NCBI GenBank assembly: GCA_004015825.1
Contig: SAYS01000014.1
Location: 62,001-126,000, forward strand
From: Halovenus amylolytica
Lineage (GTDB): Archaea; Halobacteriota; Halobacteria; Halobacteriales; Haloarculaceae
DNA: 64,000 bases
Reading direction: 5' to 3'
Shown here: positions 51,456 to 60,650 of the stretch, piece after piece
Position numbering within the stretch: position 1 is the first letter of the stretch
Layout: each line of letters begins with the position of its first letter
Position numbers and translations under genes: made by a program
Notes under the pieces: generated by a model
The model's database searches: none
What the model saw: the letters and a program-made list of their open reading frames with translations, nothing else
What the model was told of the DNA's origin: nothing

Positions 51456-51687
51456 CGAACTCAGTCGTCAGCAGCCATGGCCGACTGCGAGAGATCGTCG
51501 ACGAGTCGATCTCCTCGACACTCCCCTGAATTGTCCAGACGTCGCCGGCGACCTCACTGGCTGCTTCGTGATCGTACCCCGCTTCTCGATCGATATCCTC
51601 CTCGATCGAGTCGTCGATATCGGTATCGATGTTCTTGTCGATATCGCCATCGGTCTGCCCTAGATTGGTCGAAACGTCGTTGGCCAT
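51439..51687 (-). CDS. Small very acidic protein (uncertain)
   Basis: 82 residues. The first 45 residues are rich in Asp, Glu and Ile in near repeats (GDIDKNIDTDIDDSIEEDIDR), followed by VAGDVWTIQGSVEEID and a basic tail. The acidic composition and ATG start support a genuine haloarchaeal gene, but the 3' end overlaps the pilin-like gene by 17 bases and no family is recognised. An AT-rich stretch at 51700-51740 would serve as promoter. It could be a spurious frame. Confidence 0.5.
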   Translation of the reverse strand: MANDVSTNLGQTDGDIDKNIDTDIDDSIEEDIDREAGYDHEAASEVAGDVWTIQGSVEEIDSSTISRSRPWLLTTEFATPSR

Positions 51688-51796
51688 GCTCGACCGAAGA
51701 TTTGACTCGAATAAAATAAATAAAATATCACAAATATTAGATATAAATTGTGTAGAGGGTAGTATGTGAGTGAAAGCGGAGTTTGGGCAGAACTAG

Positions 51797-53287
51797 TTAG
51801 ATACCGTACAGTTCTCCGTATTTGTCTTCTGCATAAGAGAGGAAATAATCGGCTGTCAGCTCTTCGCCGGTCGCAGATCGGATGAGTTCGGGTGTCGTGT
51901 ACCGACAGCCGTGCTGGTGTATCTCTCGGGTAAGCCACTCGGAAAGCTGCTCGAATTCGCCGGACTCGATCTGGTCGGTAACTCCGTCGATCTCGGAACT
52001 AGCGGCTTCGAACAGTTGCGCAGCGAGCACAGAGCCAAGCGAGTACGTCGGGAAGTAGCCGAAGTTACCGTGTGCCCAGTGGATGTCCTGCAGACAGCCC
52101 CGTGCGTCGTTCTCGGGCCGGATACCGAGATACTCGTCCATCTTGTCGTTCCAGACCTGCGGGACGTCGCTGACGTCGAGATCACCACGGATCAGATCGC
52201 GTTCGATCTCGAATCGCACGACGATGTGCATGTGGTAGGTCAACTCGTCGGCTTCGACCCGGATCGGGTTGTCGTCGTAGACCTCGTTTGCACTCTCGTA
52301 GAGAGCCTGCGGTGTCGTCTCGACCCCGAGGTGTTCCTCGACAGCAGGCGCGAAAAAGTGCCAGAACTCGGCGGAGCGCCCGACGTGGTTCTCCCAGAGC
52401 CGTGACTGGGACTCGTGGACCGTCATGTCGCGACTCTCACCCAGCGGCGTACCGTACTCTTCGTCCGGGAGCCCGAGCGTGTAGCTCGCGTGCCCATACT
52501 CGTGGATCGTCGAGGAGAGTGCATCTAGCGGATCGTCAGGTGTGAACCGGGTCGTCACGCGTGCATCGAACTGTGTCCCCGTCGAAAACGGGTGTGGGGC
52601 CGTATCGAGTCGCCCCCGATCCCAGTCGTATCCGACCGTGTCCAGTGCATCTCGGACGAGTGGTTCCTGTCGTTCCTCGTCGTACTCTCCCTCGAAAGGG
52701 TCAGCAACTGTCTTCTCGCATTCACTGATTGCCTCGACGAGCGCGGGGAGTTCGGACCGAAGCTGGCCGAGAATCTCCTCGATCGTCTCGATATCGAGAT
52801 ACGGCTCGTAATCCTCGACGAGCACCTCGTAGGGGTCTCGGTCCGGATCGATAGCCTCGGCATACTCACGGCGCAGTTCGACGAGTTCAGCTAGCGTCTC
52901 TTCGAACAGCGAGAAATCAGCCTCTTCTTTGGCCTCCTCCCAGACAGGCAACGCTTCCGAACTTGCCTCGGAGATTCGTTCGACGAGGTCTTCGGGAACG
53001 CGGTTCGCACGCTCGTGGTCGCGGCGTACTTCACGGACGACAGCCTGTTTCTCGTCGTCGACAGCGCCGTCGAGTTCGCCGAGCCACTCGCCCAGTTGTT
53101 CGTCCGTCAGCAGTTCGTGCTGGAGTGTCGACAGTGTCGAGGACTGTTTCGACCTTGCCGGTGTCCCACCGGGTGGCATCATCACCTGCTGATCCCAGCC
53201 CAGGACACTGCCCGCATCGCCAAGATAGTTGTACCGCCTGACGTGATCGAGAAACTGCTCGTAGACATCTGGTTTCTGTTGTGACAT
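51797..53287 (-). CDS. M32-family metallocarboxypeptidase (Taq-type)
   Basis: 496 residues, the usual length. M32 enzymes release C-terminal amino acids using one zinc ion. Visible motifs: DPLDALSSTIHEYGHASYTLGLP-type segment near residue 260 with the HEYGH zinc motif, MTVHESQSRLWENHVGRS near 290 (third ligand Glu and the conserved HES), and IRVEADELTYHMHIVVRFE near 342. The N-terminal helix with GWDQQVMMPPGGTPARS near residue 28 is the family's Asp-Gln and Gly signature. The protein lacks a signal and is cytoplasmic. It stands alone with an AT-rich 3' flank (51720-51800). Confidence 0.94.
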   Translation of the reverse strand: MSQQKPDVYEQFLDHVRRYNYLGDAGSVLGWDQQVMMPPGGTPARSKQSSTLSTLQHELLTDEQLGEWLGELDGAVDDEKQAVVREVRRDHERANRVPEDLVERISEASSEALPVWEEAKEEADFSLFEETLAELVELRREYAEAIDPDRDPYEVLVEDYEPYLDIETIEEILGQLRSELPALVEAISECEKTVADPFEGEYDEERQEPLVRDALDTVGYDWDRGRLDTAPHPFSTGTQFDARVTTRFTPDDPLDALSSTIHEYGHASYTLGLPDEEYGTPLGESRDMTVHESQSRLWENHVGRSAEFWHFFAPAVEEHLGVETTPQALYESANEVYDDNPIRVEADELTYHMHIVVRFEIERDLIRGDLDVSDVPQVWNDKMDEYLGIRPENDARGCLQDIHWAHGNFGYFPTYSLGSVLAAQLFEAASSEIDGVTDQIESGEFEQLSEWLTREIHQHGCRYTTPELIRSATGEELTADYFLSYAEDKYGELYGI

Positions 53288-53899
53288 AGAGCCACATTAC
53301 GAGCGGTTGGTTAAGAACGCACCGCCACAACGGTCGTGAATCAGCGAGAACCACTCCAGATCCAGTGAACTAACTGGTAATTTACTAATTTCGGACCTCC
53401 TGATGGCTCCCGCACTCCTTTCGGCCTCCGTAGTCGACTGCCTGCGCTTTTTCGGGAAGACACCATCGCGCTAGATCCGGGGCTCAGAGCTGCCGGGCTG
53501 ATCCTCTTCCTCGGACTTGTGATACGTAACAGGCGTGACGCCGGCGGTGAGTCGGTCGACGCCGGGGACGTGGAGGAGCGGACCGAGCCCATGTCCGGCT
53601 AGTCCGCGGGTTCTCTCGTCGGTCGACTACCGTATCCACTCTGTATCCAGCACGCGACTTCTGACAGAATATCCGTGATCGTGGTGTGGGTTCTGGAGGC
53701 AGGCGACTAGTGTTCAGGACACGGGCTCGGAATATGGCTGCGAGGAGTTCGACATCGGAGTCACGACTGAAGATGAGTAGGCAAGCCACTTCGAGTCGCG
53801 AGGACTTCGAGACTGCGCTGCGAGAGCAACAGCAACGAGTGGTAGCCGCTCTAACAGTCGGTTAGCGGAGCAGATCGATTTCCCAGAGAAAGAACGGCG
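53288..53899. other. Gene-decay zone between the carboxypeptidase and DUF2270 genes
   Basis: 612 bases without an intact gene. It holds the C-terminal remnant of a membrane protein (next entry). It also has a short plus-strand frame at 53773-53865 (30 codons, MSRQATSSREDFETAL and then REQQQRVVAALTVG) that may be the tail or start of another broken gene. No IS end is apparent. Confidence 0.6.
53381..53602 (+). pseudogene. C-terminal remnant of a membrane-anchored protein
   Basis: The plus frame from 53381 (after a TAA at 53378-53380) to the TAG at 53600-53602 reads about 73 codons with haloarchaeal character. It contains RSRLPALFREDTIALDPGL, then a hydrophobic stretch RAAGLILFLGLVIRNR, ending in an acidic tail (GGESVDAGDVEERTEPMSG). 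That looks like a stop-transfer helix with cytoplasmic tail. There is no start codon and no upstream partner, so it is a leftover of a longer gene. The parent family is not identified. An unlikely alternative is a very short real gene starting at a rare codon. Confidence 0.5.
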
Positions 53900-54619
53900 T
53901 CATCGGTCTGTCTCTTTCCAATCGTCTGGGTCCCCTTCACGAAATTCCCCTTTTGCCTGGCGCTCTCGGGGCCAGAAGGCAATACTCAACAGTACAACGT
54001 AGAACACGCCAACGACTGCGACCACAGCAATGCCGGGAATACGGCCGATCCGTGCGGTCGCCAGCCAGTCTTGGCGCGACACGAACGCCGAAATTCTGAA
54101 GATCCACGCAACGAGTAACACACCAAGTAAAGCGAGATACACACGCTTCAGTCGGTTTGCGATCGCTTCGGCGAACGAGACTTTGAGCGTCGGTCGACGA
54201 TAGTCCCTGCCAAGTTGTACCCGCCAGTCGTGGCTTTCGACACCCTCGGACGGATCGAGGGCGTTTGCAAACAGGTTCTCCTGGAGGAGCCGCACGCGCG
54301 AGCGAAAGAGGTCGTAGTGCCGGTAGCGTCGGGCTTCGATACCCAGAAAGACGGTGACGACGACGACCCCAACGAGCAAGATATAGTGGGGGTTGTCGGC
54401 ACTCGAAAACGTAAATGTCAGGATCGCGGCCAGCACGGTGACCGCCCACGTCGTCGTCTGGTCGAGGCGCTGGCGCCACGTGCCCACTCGGTCTATCTCT
54501 CCGCGGTACGCGTGAGCCATCACCGAACCGAGCCCCGAACTGTCGTCGACCATTTCACGACCGATCTCCCGCTGGTCTGGCGTCGTCGGGTCAAACTCGT
54601 CGCTCCCTGAATCGGTCAT
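53900..54619 (-). CDS. DUF2270-domain membrane protein
   Basis: 239 residues. It matches the haloarchaeal DUF2270 layout: an acidic start (FDPTTPDQREIGREMVDD), then GSVMAHAYRGEIDRVGTWRQRLD, and four helices (WAVTVLAAILTFTFSS, ILLVGVVVVTVFLGI, YLALLGVLLVAWIF and AVVAVVGVFYVVLLSIAF). The region RRYRHYDLFRSRVRLLQEN between helices 2 and 3 is the conserved basic loop. The biochemical role is unknown. It has no co-directional neighbour closer than about 190 bases. Confidence 0.87.
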   Translation of the reverse strand: MTDSGSDEFDPTTPDQREIGREMVDDSSGLGSVMAHAYRGEIDRVGTWRQRLDQTTTWAVTVLAAILTFTFSSADNPHYILLVGVVVVTVFLGIEARRYRHYDLFRSRVRLLQENLFANALDPSEGVESHDWRVQLGRDYRRPTLKVSFAEAIANRLKRVYLALLGVLLVAWIFRISAFVSRQDWLATARIGRIPGIAVVAVVGVFYVVLLSIAFWPRERQAKGEFREGDPDDWKETDR

Positions 54620-54811
54620 ACCGGAGAGACACCTCCTCGTTCCATAAGCGGCGACGGTGACGTCATGAGAGAGACAGCTAACTGAGTACTATCAGACGAA
54701 TAGTGGTTGTTATATTTTATTTACCGGAGTCCATCGAGCAATACGCATGGGAATTGGAGGTATCGTGTCCGTGGTTCAGTGCGATACACCAGCGTGGAGA
54801 CCAGCAGAGAG

Positions 54812-55129
54812 TTACTGGGTGGATTGTGGCCAGAGTGTTAGCTCACCAGTCCACTGTATTTCGATCCGATAATTCGTGTACAAAAACTGCACAGCACCAG
54901 AGTCGGAATCACGAAACGAGTCAACCTGTGTTTCCAGTCTGTCGACGTCGATACAGTCGGACAGCGGTGGAAACTCTTCCTGGTCCCGTGAAACTGCAGC
55001 AACAGCCGTCGAGATCGCGTCGGCCAACGGTTCATCTTCACCGATCGTGGTTTGGTAGACGGATTTGCGCTGACTGAGGGGGGTTCGTTTTTCGCGTTCA
55101 GTCAAATTCGTATGATCTAGTTCAGCCAC
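54812..55129 (-). CDS. HalOD1 domain protein
   Basis: 105 residues from a GTG at 55129 (MAELDHTNLTEREKRT). The open frame continues 78 codons further upstream, but that part lacks the acidic composition of local genes, so the GTG is preferred. The HalOD1 pattern lies after residue 35: ADAISTAVAAVSRDQEEFPP, LSDCIDVDRLETQV and GAVQFLYTNYRIEIQWTGEL. As with the protein at 17949, HalOD1 is a presumed signalling output module of unknown mechanism. The gene is isolated between DUF2270 and the M20 peptidase genes. Confidence 0.72.
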   Translation of the reverse strand: MAELDHTNLTEREKRTPLSQRKSVYQTTIGEDEPLADAISTAVAAVSRDQEEFPPLSDCIDVDRLETQVDSFRDSDSGAVQFLYTNYRIEIQWTGELTLWPQSTQ

Positions 55130-55387
55130 TGTACTATCGTTCAGTAGAAGATCTATCTGTTTAATTTGTGACCTTGGTGCACCATCGTCCACAGACACAC
55201 ATGCTATAAGACGAGTCGTAATACTGCTCAGAGTTGTTGGGTGAATTGTGAGATAATTTCGGCACTGCGGATATTCGGTGCGGAACAGCAAGCTATCTGC
55301 TAGGACGATTTGAGATGCACAGTACATCCACTGTATCCAGCACGCTGTTCTATCAATTACCACGGGGTTCGACAGAACCAGAGACCA

Positions 55388-56518
55388 CTATCCGGCGCTT
55401 GCCGAATCGTACCGGGCTCCGATCTCCCGGTAGATTTCGTAACAGCGGTCCAGAACGGACAGTGAGACACTCTCGTCGGCGGTGTGTGCCTCACCTGGCT
55501 CTGCTGGCCCACAGACGACACACGCAGTGCCAGCCTCCGCCAGCCAGCCGGCATCGGTGGCGTGTGGTTTTACCACGTGTTCCGGTGTTCCATCGGTGGA
55601 CTGACGATGCCCTGCAGGATCCGAGTCAGGGTGCTGGCTCTCTCTCGCTGCGTCGAGTGCGAGATCCGCGAAGTCGCCGTCTGCGCAGGCCATCGGTTTC
55701 AGATCCTGATCGACCGAGACCGAGATGCCTGGCTGCTCGGCGAGGCCCCTCAGCGGAGCACGCTCACCGGGGACCGTTCGCTCGTCGACAGTGATCGAAC
55801 AGTGTTCGGGGACGACGTTCCAGGCCGAGCCACCCTCGATTTCGGTGACGACGACCGAGCCACGCAGCTCGTGGCCGAGGACAGTCGTCTCCGGCACGGG
55901 GAGCTCCCGGATCGCATCCACAGCGTCAGTGGCCCGGTAGATCGCGTTGGTGCCTGCCTCGGGCTGGCTGGCGTGGGCTGGCGTTCCCTCGGCGGCGACA
56001 GTGATGGCCCGCCGGCCCTTGTGCGCGATCGCGACATCTGTCACGCCGGGTGCGGAGTAGCCCGTCGACCCCTCACCGACGACGGCATGTGTGGGGGCAA
56101 AACCGTCCGAAATCGCGCCACGAGCCCCCTGGCCGCCAGTCTCTTCGCCCACGAACGACGCGAACACTAGCTCACTGTTCTCGGGGACGCAATCGCGGAA
56201 GGCACAGAGCGAGGCTGCCACTGCGCCTTTCATATCTGCCGCGCCGCGACCGTAGAGGCGGCCTTCACGTGTTTCCAGAACGTACTCGCCGTCGGCAGTC
56301 TGTGAGCTATCTGGCGGCACGACGTCGTGGTGGCCGACCAGCGCCAGCGATCTGTCACCACCGCCCTTGCGAGCGATGACGTTACCGTGGCTGTCGCGTT
56401 CGACCCGGCTGTCGGTCTCGGCTCGGAGCCACTGCTCGATGTGATCGCCGGCAGCCGTCTCGTCGGTGTGGCTCGGAATTGCTACGAGGGCACGCGTCAG
56501 TTCGTGGACACCTGACAT
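55388..56518 (-). CDS. M20-family peptidase/deacylase (ArgE/DapE type)
   Basis: 376 residues from ATG 56518 (MSGVHELTRALVAIPSHTDE). The dizinc site is complete: His-x-Asp in LVGHHDVVPPDS near residue 62, Asp in YGRGAADMKGAVAA near 95, the paired Glu in FVGEETGGQGARG near 127, and His near the C-terminus (GEAHTADESVSL). The dimerisation domain with HKGRRAITVAAEGTPAHASQ lies in the middle. The family includes acetylornithine deacetylase, succinyl-diaminopimelate desuccinylase and aminoacylases; the substrate is not clear here. It is divergent from the histidine kinase gene at 56638. Confidence 0.85.
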   Translation of the reverse strand: MSGVHELTRALVAIPSHTDETAAGDHIEQWLRAETDSRVERDSHGNVIARKGGGDRSLALVGHHDVVPPDSSQTADGEYVLETREGRLYGRGAADMKGAVAASLCAFRDCVPENSELVFASFVGEETGGQGARGAISDGFAPTHAVVGEGSTGYSAPGVTDVAIAHKGRRAITVAAEGTPAHASQPEAGTNAIYRATDAVDAIRELPVPETTVLGHELRGSVVVTEIEGGSAWNVVPEHCSITVDERTVPGERAPLRGLAEQPGISVSVDQDLKPMACADGDFADLALDAARESQHPDSDPAGHRQSTDGTPEHVVKPHATDAGWLAEAGTACVVCGPAEPGEAHTADESVSLSVLDRCYEIYREIGARYDSASAG

Positions 56519-56637
56519 ACGTGAGTAGACCAGCCACCGTCTGAAAAGATCATCGGGAAACCATGTCGTGTACTGTCGAATCAATCGGGGAAACAATCAT
56601 ACATATACATCTGGGACATACAGTCGACAACTTCAGT

Positions 56638-58098
56638 ATGGAGAATGCGTTGTTCGAGGAGATGGTCGAAGCAGTCGGTGTCGGGGTCTGCGCGTACGGC
56701 GACGATGGGCGGTATAGCTACGTAAATCCAGCCTACGCAGACATGCTCGACACAACAGTCGAGACGCTGGTCGGAACACCGATCTGGGAGCTAAACGGCG
56801 ACATCGAACAAGGCTGGTTCGAGGAGTACTGGAACTCGTTCGAGCCAAGTGAAACCCGAACAAGAGAGGCGGTCCACGAGTACGACGGAACAGCTGTCGA
56901 CGTCCAGACGATTACCACCAGGGCAACGGTCGGGGGCGAGCAGTACCATTTTGGGACCATCCAGGACATTACGCTCCGCAAACGCCGTGAGAAACAGTTG
57001 AGTCAGCTGCACGACGTGACGGCTGAACTCATCCAGGCGGCGACAGCCGAGGAGATTGCGTCCATCATGGTGAGGACTGCGGAGACGATACTCGATTACG
57101 ACCGTAACGCCGTCCGATTTGCGACGAAGTCTGACGAACTAATGCCCGTCGCGGCGACCGCGCAAGCCAGCGCAGAGGTGGCGATGGACCGTGGATACAG
57201 AATCGACGAGGAGACGCCAGGTGCGAGCGCATACCGGAGTGGCGAACCAGTCCTGATCGAGGACGCAGAGACGATCGACGACGAATACGACCGGGGAGAG
57301 GCACGGTCGATAATGTACCTGCCAATCGGCGAGTTCGGTGTGTTCAGCATCGCCGACACCGAACCCGACGCTTTCGACTGCCGAGATGTGGATCTCGCGT
57401 CGATCCTGGCGTCGAACGCCGAGACAGCGCTGGCACGACTCGCGAACGAAAGCGATCTCGAACGGCAAAACGAACGGCTGGAGGCCTTCGTCGATGTTAT
57501 CTCCCACGACATCCCAAACCATCTCAACGTCGCAGGGTCGCGGCTCGAGCTCGCCCGGATGGACGAGGACTTCGACCAGCTCGACCACGTCTCGACAGCC
57601 CACGGCCGAATCGAGTCGTTGATTACAGATATGCGGACACTCGTCGACCACGGTCAACAGATCGAGTCGACGGAGTGGCTCCGACTGCAAGACGAGATCA
57701 AGATCTGCTGGGAGAGCTGTCCCGACACCGAAGACGGACCCACACTCGTCGTCGAAGCAGAGGGGTTCATCTGCGCCGACAGGAGCCGGTTCCGACAGCT
57801 GCTCGAAAACCTGCTCTGGAACGCACTGGACCACGCTGGCGAGGAACCGACGATCCGGATCGGCTTGCTCGACGACGGGCTCTACATCGAAGACGATGGG
57901 CCGGGAATAGCTGAAGACGAACGGGAAGCTGTCCTCTCACCCGGAGTCACGACAGCAGACGACGACCGTGACCACTACGGATTCGGGCTCGCAATCGTCA
58001 ACGAAATCGTTCGTGCTCACGGCTGGGAGATCACTATTACGGATGGGACTGACGGTGGCGCACGCTTCGAGATTACGGGCGTGAAATTGCGAGCGTAA
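56638..58098 (+). CDS. Sensor histidine kinase with PAS and GAF domains
   Basis: 486 residues from ATG 56638. The PAS domain spans residues 5-115 (ENALFEEMVEAVGVGVCAYG, YSYVNPAYADMLDTTVE). A GAF-like domain follows near 135-280 (LLDYDRN-type segment: TILDYDRNAVRFATKSD). The kinase core has its H-box in DVISHDIPNHLNVAGSRL near 295, N-box LLENLLWNALDHAG, G1 YIEDDGPGIAEDE and G2 HYGFGLAIVNEIV. There is no transmembrane helix, so it is a cytoplasmic sensor. No receiver or cognate regulator gene is next to it. The next gene is PCNA, 40 bases downstream of its end. Confidence 0.92.
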   Translation: MENALFEEMVEAVGVGVCAYGDDGRYSYVNPAYADMLDTTVETLVGTPIWELNGDIEQGWFEEYWNSFEPSETRTREAVHEYDGTAVDVQTITTRATVGGEQYHFGTIQDITLRKRREKQLSQLHDVTAELIQAATAEEIASIMVRTAETILDYDRNAVRFATKSDELMPVAATAQASAEVAMDRGYRIDEETPGASAYRSGEPVLIEDAETIDDEYDRGEARSIMYLPIGEFGVFSIADTEPDAFDCRDVDLASILASNAETALARLANESDLERQNERLEAFVDVISHDIPNHLNVAGSRLELARMDEDFDQLDHVSTAHGRIESLITDMRTLVDHGQQIESTEWLRLQDEIKICWESCPDTEDGPTLVVEAEGFICADRSRFRQLLENLLWNALDHAGEEPTIRIGLLDDGLYIEDDGPGIAEDEREAVLSPGVTTADDDRDHYGFGLAIVNEIVRAHGWEITITDGTDGGARFEITGVKLRA

Positions 58099-58107
58099 TG
58101 ACGTGCC

Positions 58108-58115
58108 TTTTTAGG
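58108..58115 (+). promoter_or_regulatory. TATA-like box of the PCNA gene
   Basis: tttttagg lies 26-33 bases before the ATG at 58141, positioned for a transcript that begins at or next to the start codon. It lies within the 40-base gap after the histidine kinase gene, so pcn likely has its own promoter. Confidence 0.5.
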
Positions 58116-58140
58116 GGATGACACCGTAGCCCGCATCAAG

Positions 58141-58884
58141 ATGTTCAAGGCCATCGTGCGCGCGGAACGACTGCAATCGACGCTCGGTTCGGTGGGCGTA
58201 TTGGTGGACGAGTGCAAGATCCACCTCGACGAAGAAGGAATCGAAATCAGGGCCGTCGACCCTGCCAACGTCGGTATGGTCGATCTCTCGCTGAATGCGT
58301 CTGCGTTCGAATCCTACGAGGCTGATGGCGGTCTGATCGGTGTCAATCTGGTTCGCCTGCAGGATATCGCGGGGATGGCCGACAGCGGACAGCTGGTCGA
58401 GCTCGAACTGGACGAGGAAACCCGGAAACTACACATCTCTATCGACGGGCTGGAGTACACGCTCGCACTGATCGATCCGGAGTCGATCCGTGAAGAGCCG
58501 GATCTACCGGATCTCGATCTCTCCTCGACGATCGTCATCGAGGGCCGGGATATCGACCGGGCGGTCACAGCCGCCGATATGGTCAGCGACCACATCGAAC
58601 TCGGCGTCGACGATACTGACGAGCTCTTCTACGTGAAAGCACAGGGCGACACTGACGACGTCCATCTGGAGCTCGATAGTGAGGATCTGATCGATCTCGT
58701 CGCTGGGAAGGCCTCTTCGCTGTACTCGCTCGATTATCTGCAGGATCTGAACAAGGCGATCCCGAAAGACGCCGAAGTGACGATGGAACTCGGCGAGGAG
58801 TTCCCGGTCAAACTCCACTTCGACATCGCAGAGGGCGAGGGCAACGTCACCTACATGCTCGCGCCACGGATCCAGAGTAACTGA
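58141..58884 (+). CDS. pcn: DNA polymerase sliding clamp PCNA
   Basis: 247 residues, the standard clamp length. It begins [20 protein letters not shown] and shows the two-fold repeat of the clamp fold. The [19 protein letters not shown] segment leads to the long interdomain connecting region, and the C-terminus [18 protein letters not shown] ends with the family's typical APR sequence. PCNA tethers DNA polymerases, Fen1 and ligase to DNA. Haloarchaea usually have one homotrimeric PCNA. The neighbouring priL gene, two genes downstream, groups the replication functions. Confidence 0.95.
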   Translation: MFKAIVRAERLQSTLGSVGVLVDECKIHLDEEGIEIRAVDPANVGMVDLSLNASAFESYEADGGLIGVNLVRLQDIAGMADSGQLVELELDEETRKLHISIDGLEYTLALIDPESIREEPDLPDLDLSSTIVIEGRDIDRAVTAADMVSDHIELGVDDTDELFYVKAQGDTDDVHLELDSEDLIDLVAGKASSLYSLDYLQDLNKAIPKDAEVTMELGEEFPVKLHFDIAEGEGNVTYMLAPRIQSN

Positions 58885-58976
58885 ACTGTTTCACTCGTTT
58901 TTGAGACGGACAGATAGCTCTGTGTCATGCGTCTGTCTGACGCATTGTTTAGTAGAGGGATCAGCAAGGATTCTGT

Positions 58977-59546
58977 ATGACGAGCCTCGACGAGACGTAC
59001 AGCCAGCGTCCCGGTGACGCCATCTCACGGCGAGTGCTGGCCGGCGGTTTGCTTCTCGCTGTCGGGGCCGTGGCGATCGTCGCCGCGATCGGTCTGATCT
59101 GGGTCGGTGGGACGGACTCGACGACGAAACTGTCCGCGGGTATCACCGCGGGGCTCGGTGTACCAGCGATGCTCGCCGGTGTCGTGGTCGTCCTGCCCGC
59201 GAGTGCCAGACAGCGCCTGGGTGTCGCCGTCGGAACAGGGCTTGCCGGCGTCGGCGTCTACCTGTTCAGCTACGCCTATCCGGATCGGTGGACACGGACG
59301 GCAGACCCACTTGCCTTCGAAACCCTGCTGGTCTACGGTCTCGGTTGTGCGATCGCGCTGTGGTTCGTCTTCAGTGCGATCGCCTCGACACGACTGCGGA
59401 ACAACCCGCAGGGGACTGTCTCGCTCGAAATTATCCAGCAAGGAGAGACGAAAACGATCGAGGTCGACCGCAGCGAGTACCGGAGTCTGGTCAGCGACGG
59501 CGGCGACCCCGAGCAGTATCTCGAAGAACTCGACAGAAGGGAGTGA
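58977..59546 (+). CDS. Haloarchaeal membrane protein (DUF7139-like)
   Basis: 189 residues. Four hydrophobic helices are visible: VLAGGLLLAVGAVAIVAAIG, GLGVPAMLAGVVVVLP, LGVAVGTGLAGVGVYLF and LLVYGLGCAIALWFVFSAI. They are followed by an acidic cytoplasmic tail with VSLEIIQQGETKTIEVDRSE. It is not a recognised transporter or enzyme; I connect it with a haloarchaeal family of unknown function, from memory and with low certainty. It lies between pcn and priL, whose product starts 40 bases after its end. The three genes may be co-transcribed. Confidence 0.8.
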   Translation: MTSLDETYSQRPGDAISRRVLAGGLLLAVGAVAIVAAIGLIWVGGTDSTTKLSAGITAGLGVPAMLAGVVVVLPASARQRLGVAVGTGLAGVGVYLFSYAYPDRWTRTADPLAFETLLVYGLGCAIALWFVFSAIASTRLRNNPQGTVSLEIIQQGETKTIEVDRSEYRSLVSDGGDPEQYLEELDRRE

Positions 59547-59585
59547 CCGCCGGACTTTTGCTCGCGGCCGTGTAATCGAAGTTCG

Positions 59586-60650
59586 ATGAAACAGCTCCAC
59601 GCTCGATACCCGTTCTTACAGGGCGCACGAGCAGCAGTGGAGTCGGCAAACGTGGATCTCGGACGGGTCATCGAGCGCGAAGACGAAGTCGTCGCCCGGG
59701 CCGTCGGCCGCGTCGAGAGCGCACTGGATTCGGGCACTGTTGGCGATCAACACCGCCGGACGCGCATCGAACTGCTCTCGTACCCTATCGCGAGGGTGCT
59801 GGTCTCGCTCGTCGACGAACACGTGCTCACGCGCAAGTACGCCCGGGCGGAGGCGCGGACCGCCCACGACCAGTTCCAGGCGGATTTCACAGCGACGACG
59901 GCACTCAAAAGCCAGTCCCGTGAACAGCTGACACTCGAGAGTCTCCTCTCGGAGTTCGAGATTGCAGAGTCGGTCCGGGAGACCCCGGACGGCTACGCGG
60001 TCGCCGTCGGAACCTATCTGGAACTCGCCGCCGACGAGCGTGGTGACGAGTGGCGACTGGTCAACCGAAACCTGCACGACAGCGAGGTACCGGTCACGAA
60101 AGCCGAGCTGCTGGTGTTGATCCGCCAGGCCACCCGCCAGCGCGTCGAAGAGGGGCTCCCGCTTTCCGTTCCGGAGACGATCGGTGAGTCACTGGAATCG
60201 GAGTGTGAACACGTCAGGGAACTGCTGGCCGAACTCGATCTCACGCAGGATATCGACACTGTCGTGCCGGAGCTGTTCCCGCCCTGTATGACCTATCTGC
60301 TGGATCAGGTCCAGAAGGGTGAACACCTGCCACACCACTCCCGGTTCGCCATCGCGACCTTCCTGACCTCCATCGGGATGACGACAGACGAGATCGTCGA
60401 ACTGTTCCAGGTGAATCCAGGCTTCGGCGAGGAGGCGACGCGGTACCAGGTCGATCACATCCGGGGGAAGACCAGTCCGACAGAGTACTCACCGCCCTCC
60501 TGTTCGACGATGCAATCGTACGGCGACTGTGTGAATATGGACGATCTCTGCGAGACGATCTCGCACCCGCTGGGATACTACGACGCGAAACTCGACGATG
60601 CAGACGAAGAAGAGTTGTCCGACTGGCGTGAGCAGTCCGCAGATTCCTGA
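59586..60650 (+). CDS. priL: DNA primase large subunit PriL
   Basis: 354 residues. PriL supports the catalytic PriS in RNA primer synthesis and binds an iron-sulfur cluster. The cluster cysteines are visible: LFPPCMTYLLDQ near residue 233, YSPPSCSTMQSYGDCVNMDD near 303-316, and CETISHP near 321. The N-terminal half is helical (VESANVDLGRVIEREDEVVA). The start MKQLHARYPFLQGARAAVES matches archaeal PriL. PriS is not in this window. The stop codon adjoins the stop of the convergent small membrane protein. Confidence 0.94.
   Translation: MKQLHARYPFLQGARAAVESANVDLGRVIEREDEVVARAVGRVESALDSGTVGDQHRRTRIELLSYPIARVLVSLVDEHVLTRKYARAEARTAHDQFQADFTATTALKSQSREQLTLESLLSEFEIAESVRETPDGYAVAVGTYLELAADERGDEWRLVNRNLHDSEVPVTKAELLVLIRQATRQRVEEGLPLSVPETIGESLESECEHVRELLAELDLTQDIDTVVPELFPPCMTYLLDQVQKGEHLPHHSRFAIATFLTSIGMTTDEIVELFQVNPGFGEEATRYQVDHIRGKTSPTEYSPPSCSTMQSYGDCVNMDDLCETISHPLGYYDAKLDDADEEELSDWREQSADS

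Noticed and set aside
55130-55363. Upstream extension of the HalOD1 gene at 54812
   Set aside because: The extra 78 codons give a neutral, Cys- and Trp-containing sequence without HalOD1 features, whereas the GTG at 55129 gives the usual size for stand-alone HalOD1 proteins.
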